Shown piece after piece: positions 60,736-64,000 of a stretch of DNA of 64,000 nucleotides. Each line of letters opens with the position of its first letter. The stretch's first letter is position 1. A model generated the notes under the pieces. The model saw nothing but the letters and a program-made list of their open reading frames with translations. It ran no database searches and had not been told where the DNA came from. Made by a program: the position numbers and the translations under genes. Source of the stretch: Bacteroidales bacterium (lineage in GTDB: Bacteria; Bacteroidota; Bacteroidia; Bacteroidales; F082). The stretch lies in NCBI GenBank assembly GCA_023229135.1, contig JALNZT010000016.1, forward strand, positions 1 through 64,000, written 5' to 3'.

Positions 60736-62898
60736 ATGAAAAAAATTACACTTCTTTTAAGTTTTTTACTTCTGGTTGCGGGCATCAATGCTCAAAACCC
60801 GGGAGACTTCGACACTAGTTTCGGCATCGATGGCATAGCTATGACAGCCATAGGCAATAATTTCGGCATGGCTTATGACATGGCAGTTCAAGCCGATGGA
60901 AAAATTATTTTGGCAGGTCAAGCCCGTTTCGGAAGCTATAAATATGCCATGGTACGCTACAACACAGACGGAAGCTTAGATCAATCTTTCGGCGAAAACG
61001 GTATCGTTACCACATCTATTGACATCTCAGATTTCGGAAAGTCTGTTGCCATCCAAGCCGATGGAAAAATTGTTTTGAGCGGGCATGTTCAAGACGCCAC
61101 TAGCTATCATGCAGTGGTTGTCCGGTACAACGCCGATGGCAGCATCGACACCAGCTTTGGCACTAATGGCCTAAGCCACTTAAACATGGATAATAATGAA
61201 ACAGTAGTGCTTCAGGATGACGGGAAAATAGTGGTGGCAGGTTTCAAGAATGACAATTTTGGACTGGCTCGCCTTAACACCGATGGTTCGATTGACACCT
61301 CTTATGGCGACGCTGGTTATGTAATGACTGTAATGACAGATCCTGATGGCTCCAATATTACATCCTATGCTTTTGATTTAGCCGTTCAGGAAGACGGAAA
61401 AATTATTGCTGCCGGTTTCTCCTACAGCTACAATACTCATCATGATGTGGCTGTGGCACGTTATACGACCGATGGAACGCTGGATGCAACTTTTGCTGAT
61501 AATGGCGTTTTCAAAGCAGACCTTGGTGGTTGGGCTGATTTTGGAACCGCGGTAGCTGTGCAGGATGATGGAAAAATTGTAATTAGTGCCCATAAAGAAA
61601 TGGGTACGCTACCTGGCACACCTACTTATGATGGCGCGATAATCAGATTAAATGCAGACGGCTCTTATGACTTAACTTTTGGTGAAAGTGGTGTGGCATC
61701 TTTCCACCTGGCGGAGCATGCCACTTATCTGCAGGATGTTGTTTTGCAAGATGATGGAAGCATTTATTTTACCGGCCAGGCAGTTAATTATGCAATAAAC
61801 GCTTATGATATCTTTGTGTGTAAAATCCAAAGTGATGGTACGCTAGATCTCACTTTTGCCGATGACGGAGTAAAACACATGGATCTTTATGGAACTGATG
61901 ATAATGCTTCCAGTATCGCGCTGCAGACAGATGGTAAAATTCTCGTGGGTGGTTTTTCTACCGCACCATCAGGCGTTTACAACTTCACGGCTGTGCGTCT
62001 TCACGGTGATCCTCAAACCGAAATACCAGCAGTTGATGTTACTTTTGCAAATGTTACAACCACTACACTGGATGTTACTGTTACACCAAACGAGCTGACC
62101 GAATCATTCTATTTCGTTATAATGACACCTGAAGAATTGGCTCAATGGCTTCCTATGTACGGCACAGAGGCTGAGTTGATCAAAGCCTTCGGTATTCACA
62201 GCTTTGAAACAATTACCCACCACTTTACAGGATTAATGCCTAACACAGGATACGATGTGTATTCCTTAAGTGTTGGTTTTGACGGCGTTGAATCTCCTTT
62301 CCAAATGGATTTCGTGCAAACAGAAGCAGCAGGTGGTAGCGGCGAAGCAGTCGCTACAATTGAATTATCGGAAATTACAGCCACTTCGGTAAGAATGACG
62401 GTTACACCTAATAGCGAAACGGCCTTGTTCCACGACGGCTTGATAACTAAAGCTTATTTTACTGAACTTGGCGAGGAAGCAGCTGTTGAGCTTATCAAAG
62501 ATAACGGATGGCCGCTATATGATACCGATGACTGGGTTTGGATGGACTTAGAATCCAATACTGCTTACAAAGCTATTTCTATTGCACAAAACGCTAATGG
62601 CGAATGGGGCCCTGCTACCATTGAAGATTTTACAACACTTGTAACCTCAATCAACAGCATCGAAGACAATCCATTGGCCATATTCCCTAACCCAAGCCAG
62701 GGTCAATTTGAAATTGAAGGCGAAAACATTCAGGGCGCAAGCCTCAGAATCACAGATATAACTGGAAAAGAAGTGTATTCAGCAACTATCATCAACAAGC
62801 TTACACCCATTGATATCAGCCATGTCAACAGCGGATTATACATTATTGAGATTGAAAAAGACAATGTGCGCTCTACTTCAAAATTCCTGAAACAGTAG
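60736..62898 (+). CDS. T9SS-secreted delta-60 repeat protein
   Basis: 720 residues. Signal peptide MKKITLLLSFLLLVAGINAQ. Seven delta-60 repeats fill about 22-430, each with a DTSFGxxG-type turn and a QxDGKIxxxG strand (for example VQADGKIILAGQ), which should fold as a beta-propeller-like body. Two fibronectin-like domains follow (TLDVTVTPNELTESFYFVIM and SVRMTVTPNSETALFHDGLI). A T9SS sorting domain ends it (LAIFPNPSQGQFEIEGE, GLYIIEIEKDN). The frame is open from an ATG at 60694, but 60736 puts the signal peptide first. Function unknown, perhaps surface binding. The next gene starts 37 bases on with no terminator. Confidence 0.88.
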   Translation: MKKITLLLSFLLLVAGINAQNPGDFDTSFGIDGIAMTAIGNNFGMAYDMAVQADGKIILAGQARFGSYKYAMVRYNTDGSLDQSFGENGIVTTSIDISDFGKSVAIQADGKIVLSGHVQDATSYHAVVVRYNADGSIDTSFGTNGLSHLNMDNNETVVLQDDGKIVVAGFKNDNFGLARLNTDGSIDTSYGDAGYVMTVMTDPDGSNITSYAFDLAVQEDGKIIAAGFSYSYNTHHDVAVARYTTDGTLDATFADNGVFKADLGGWADFGTAVAVQDDGKIVISAHKEMGTLPGTPTYDGAIIRLNADGSYDLTFGESGVASFHLAEHATYLQDVVLQDDGSIYFTGQAVNYAINAYDIFVCKIQSDGTLDLTFADDGVKHMDLYGTDDNASSIALQTDGKILVGGFSTAPSGVYNFTAVRLHGDPQTEIPAVDVTFANVTTTTLDVTVTPNELTESFYFVIMTPEELAQWLPMYGTEAELIKAFGIHSFETITHHFTGLMPNTGYDVYSLSVGFDGVESPFQMDFVQTEAAGGSGEAVATIELSEITATSVRMTVTPNSETALFHDGLITKAYFTELGEEAAVELIKDNGWPLYDTDDWVWMDLESNTAYKAISIAQNANGEWGPATIEDFTTLVTSINSIEDNPLAIFPNPSQGQFEIEGENIQGASLRITDITGKEVYSATIINKLTPIDISHVNSGLYIIEIEKDNVRSTSKFLKQ

Positions 62899-62935
62899 CA
62901 CACTAAAGTATTTTCAAACTTAAATATTCCAACAA

Positions 62936-64000
62936 ATGAATGTATTGAATAAAACAATTGCTTTTCTCATACTCTTAGCAGTAGCATTGATTCCAAATGC
63001 TGCCCAGGCACAGATTACTTCTCTAAGTAATACCGTGCAAAAGCCAGCAGCAGAAAGCTTTACGCTTGCTCCCAACGAATTTTCGTTGGCAGCAAGCGTA
63101 CAGGCTGCCGTACCGATGCAGTCCCGTGAAGTAACTGATTGGATTGCAATTGGCACCAATTCCTCTCCTTACGGTTCTTATAACTATCCGGTTGATTTCT
63201 ACATGAATACTTCGGTTACCCAAAGTATTTATACTGCCGAAGAAATTGACCACGGCCCCTGCTCCATTGAGCAAGTTAAATATATCTACAAAACTGTATC
63301 CTCAAACTATCCTGATATAATTGATACGGAGAGTTTTAAGGTGTGGATTGCTAATACCGATCGTTCTTCCGTGTCGGAAGAGGCCGATTATTGGATTCCT
63401 TTCGAGAGTTTTACACTGGTATATGAAGGAGGTTTGGTACTGAATGCTGGAGTAGATCAGGAAATGCTTTTTGACCTCGATACCCCTTTTGTGTATAATG
63501 GCTCCAATATTTGCATCATGGTTGAGCATACCTTTAGCACAAATACCTTCGAGAACCACTTCAACTTTAATGCTACTACATTGGCTTCAGGTGATGTACG
63601 GGCCAGGCTTTATGTAAGTTTTGATACGCCTTTTGATTTTACACTGCCTACCACCGATCCTTCCCAAACAGGAATGACTTTGAGTGAACTGGCTGATGTT
63701 CAATTAAATATCAATACCGCCGCTGAAGCCAGTTTGTCAGGCACAATTACCAATCCTGCAGGCAGCCCCATTGCCAATGCAAGTATTTCACTCGCCGGCA
63801 CTGATTTGCAAACCACTTCAAACGCCCAGGGGGAATACACCTTCTCTTATGTGGCACCGGGGACTTATACCGTGAACTATGTAGCTTTTGGTTATATAAC
63901 AGCTTCAATGGAAACCGATATTACGGGCCCAACAACCCAAGACGTCGAATTAGCATACCTTCCCGAAGCTACAGTTGAAGGAACCATTTTGGATAACGAC
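62936..64000 (+). CDS. Large exported protein with carboxypeptidase-like regulatory domain (cut by window edge)
   Basis: The first 355 codons are in the window. Signal peptide MNVLNKTIAFLILLAVALIP with cleavage near AQAQ. Residues 60-235 are a sheet-rich unknown region (DWIAIGTNSSPYGSYNYPVD, FKVWIANTDRSSVSEEADYW). From about 262 comes a carboxypeptidase-regulatory-like Ig domain (LSGTITNPAGSPIANASISL to YTVNYVAFGYITASM), and a second seems to begin at EATVEGTILDND. Bacteroidota surface proteins of this type usually carry several such domains and a T9SS tail, which would lie outside the window. Likely co-transcribed with the delta-60 repeat gene. Confidence 0.8.
   Translation, partial: MNVLNKTIAFLILLAVALIPNAAQAQITSLSNTVQKPAAESFTLAPNEFSLAASVQAAVPMQSREVTDWIAIGTNSSPYGSYNYPVDFYMNTSVTQSIYTAEEIDHGPCSIEQVKYIYKTVSSNYPDIIDTESFKVWIANTDRSSVSEEADYWIPFESFTLVYEGGLVLNAGVDQEMLFDLDTPFVYNGSNICIMVEHTFSTNTFENHFNFNATTLASGDVRARLYVSFDTPFDFTLPTTDPSQTGMTLSELADVQLNINTAAEASLSGTITNPAGSPIANASISLAGTDLQTTSNAQGEYTFSYVAPGTYTVNYVAFGYITASMETDITGPTTQDVELAYLPEATVEGTILDND

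Overview
The window is a chromosomal segment of a Bacteroidota bacterium, most like the Bacteroidales/Flavobacteriales side of the phylum; I cannot fix the order. Evidence: many secreted proteins end in a type IX secretion (T9SS) sorting domain, there is a SusC-type TonB-dependent receptor and a GH97 glycosidase, MurF and Alr are fused, WaaA marks it as Gram-negative, and upstream regions carry the phylum's promoter signature (TTG/TTTG, then TAnnTTTG 17-21 bases on). No rRNA, CRISPR array, intact insertion sequence or phage was seen. Most genes are core housekeeping genes.

Layout. 1-6107: partial hpt, trhO, mfd, folE. 6386-12778: a secretion/uptake cluster made of a lamin-tail T9SS protein, a TonB-dependent receptor and, 6 bases further, a T9SS protein with an OB-like domain and two phospholipase-D (HKD) domains. 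13204-15751: polyprenyl-phosphate glycosyltransferase, dihydroorotase and a MORN-repeat lipoprotein. 15754-19391 (minus): EEP-family lipoprotein, hslR, der, era. 19500-21610: initiator tRNA, a DinD-like protein and a methyltransferase. 21611-25189 (minus): murF-alr fusion and pdxA. 25265-28499 is a decay zone around an intact GH97 alpha-glucosidase, with a dead GH97 tail, a dead DUF4143 ATPase tail and a broken RelE/ParE toxin. 28601-37444: two unknown outer-membrane-type proteins, a DsrE-like protein, a zinc-ribbon protein, pepA, waaA, a D-threonine-aldolase-like enzyme and a T9SS protein. 37612-42582: M16 protease operon, fructose bisphosphatase, aspartate kinase. 42841-47088: a T9SS subtilase and PPi-type phosphofructokinase. 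47699-56197: a D-isomer dehydrogenase, a lipoprotein, an MMPL transporter, rmlA, a prenyl synthase and an ABC-F ATPase. 56806-64000: a small lipoprotein next to a LruC-domain protein, a thioesterase and two large exported proteins, the last cut by the window edge.

Three things stand out. (1) The receptor cluster at 6386-12778 looks like extracellular phosphodiester (perhaps nucleic-acid) processing coupled to outer-membrane uptake. (2) Five intergenic copies of a 144-176 bp element with about 20 bp terminal inverted repeats sit between 42608 and 59689, some with apparent 6 bp target duplications; it behaves like a non-autonomous (MITE-like) element. (3) An unexplained run of three hairpins lies at 59727-59838. 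Five convergent gene pairs end within -7 to +8 bases of each other, so the segment is compact where it is not repeat-rich.

Limits: all calls come from reading the sequence; no alignment, structure prediction or database search was run. Family names rest on recognised motifs.
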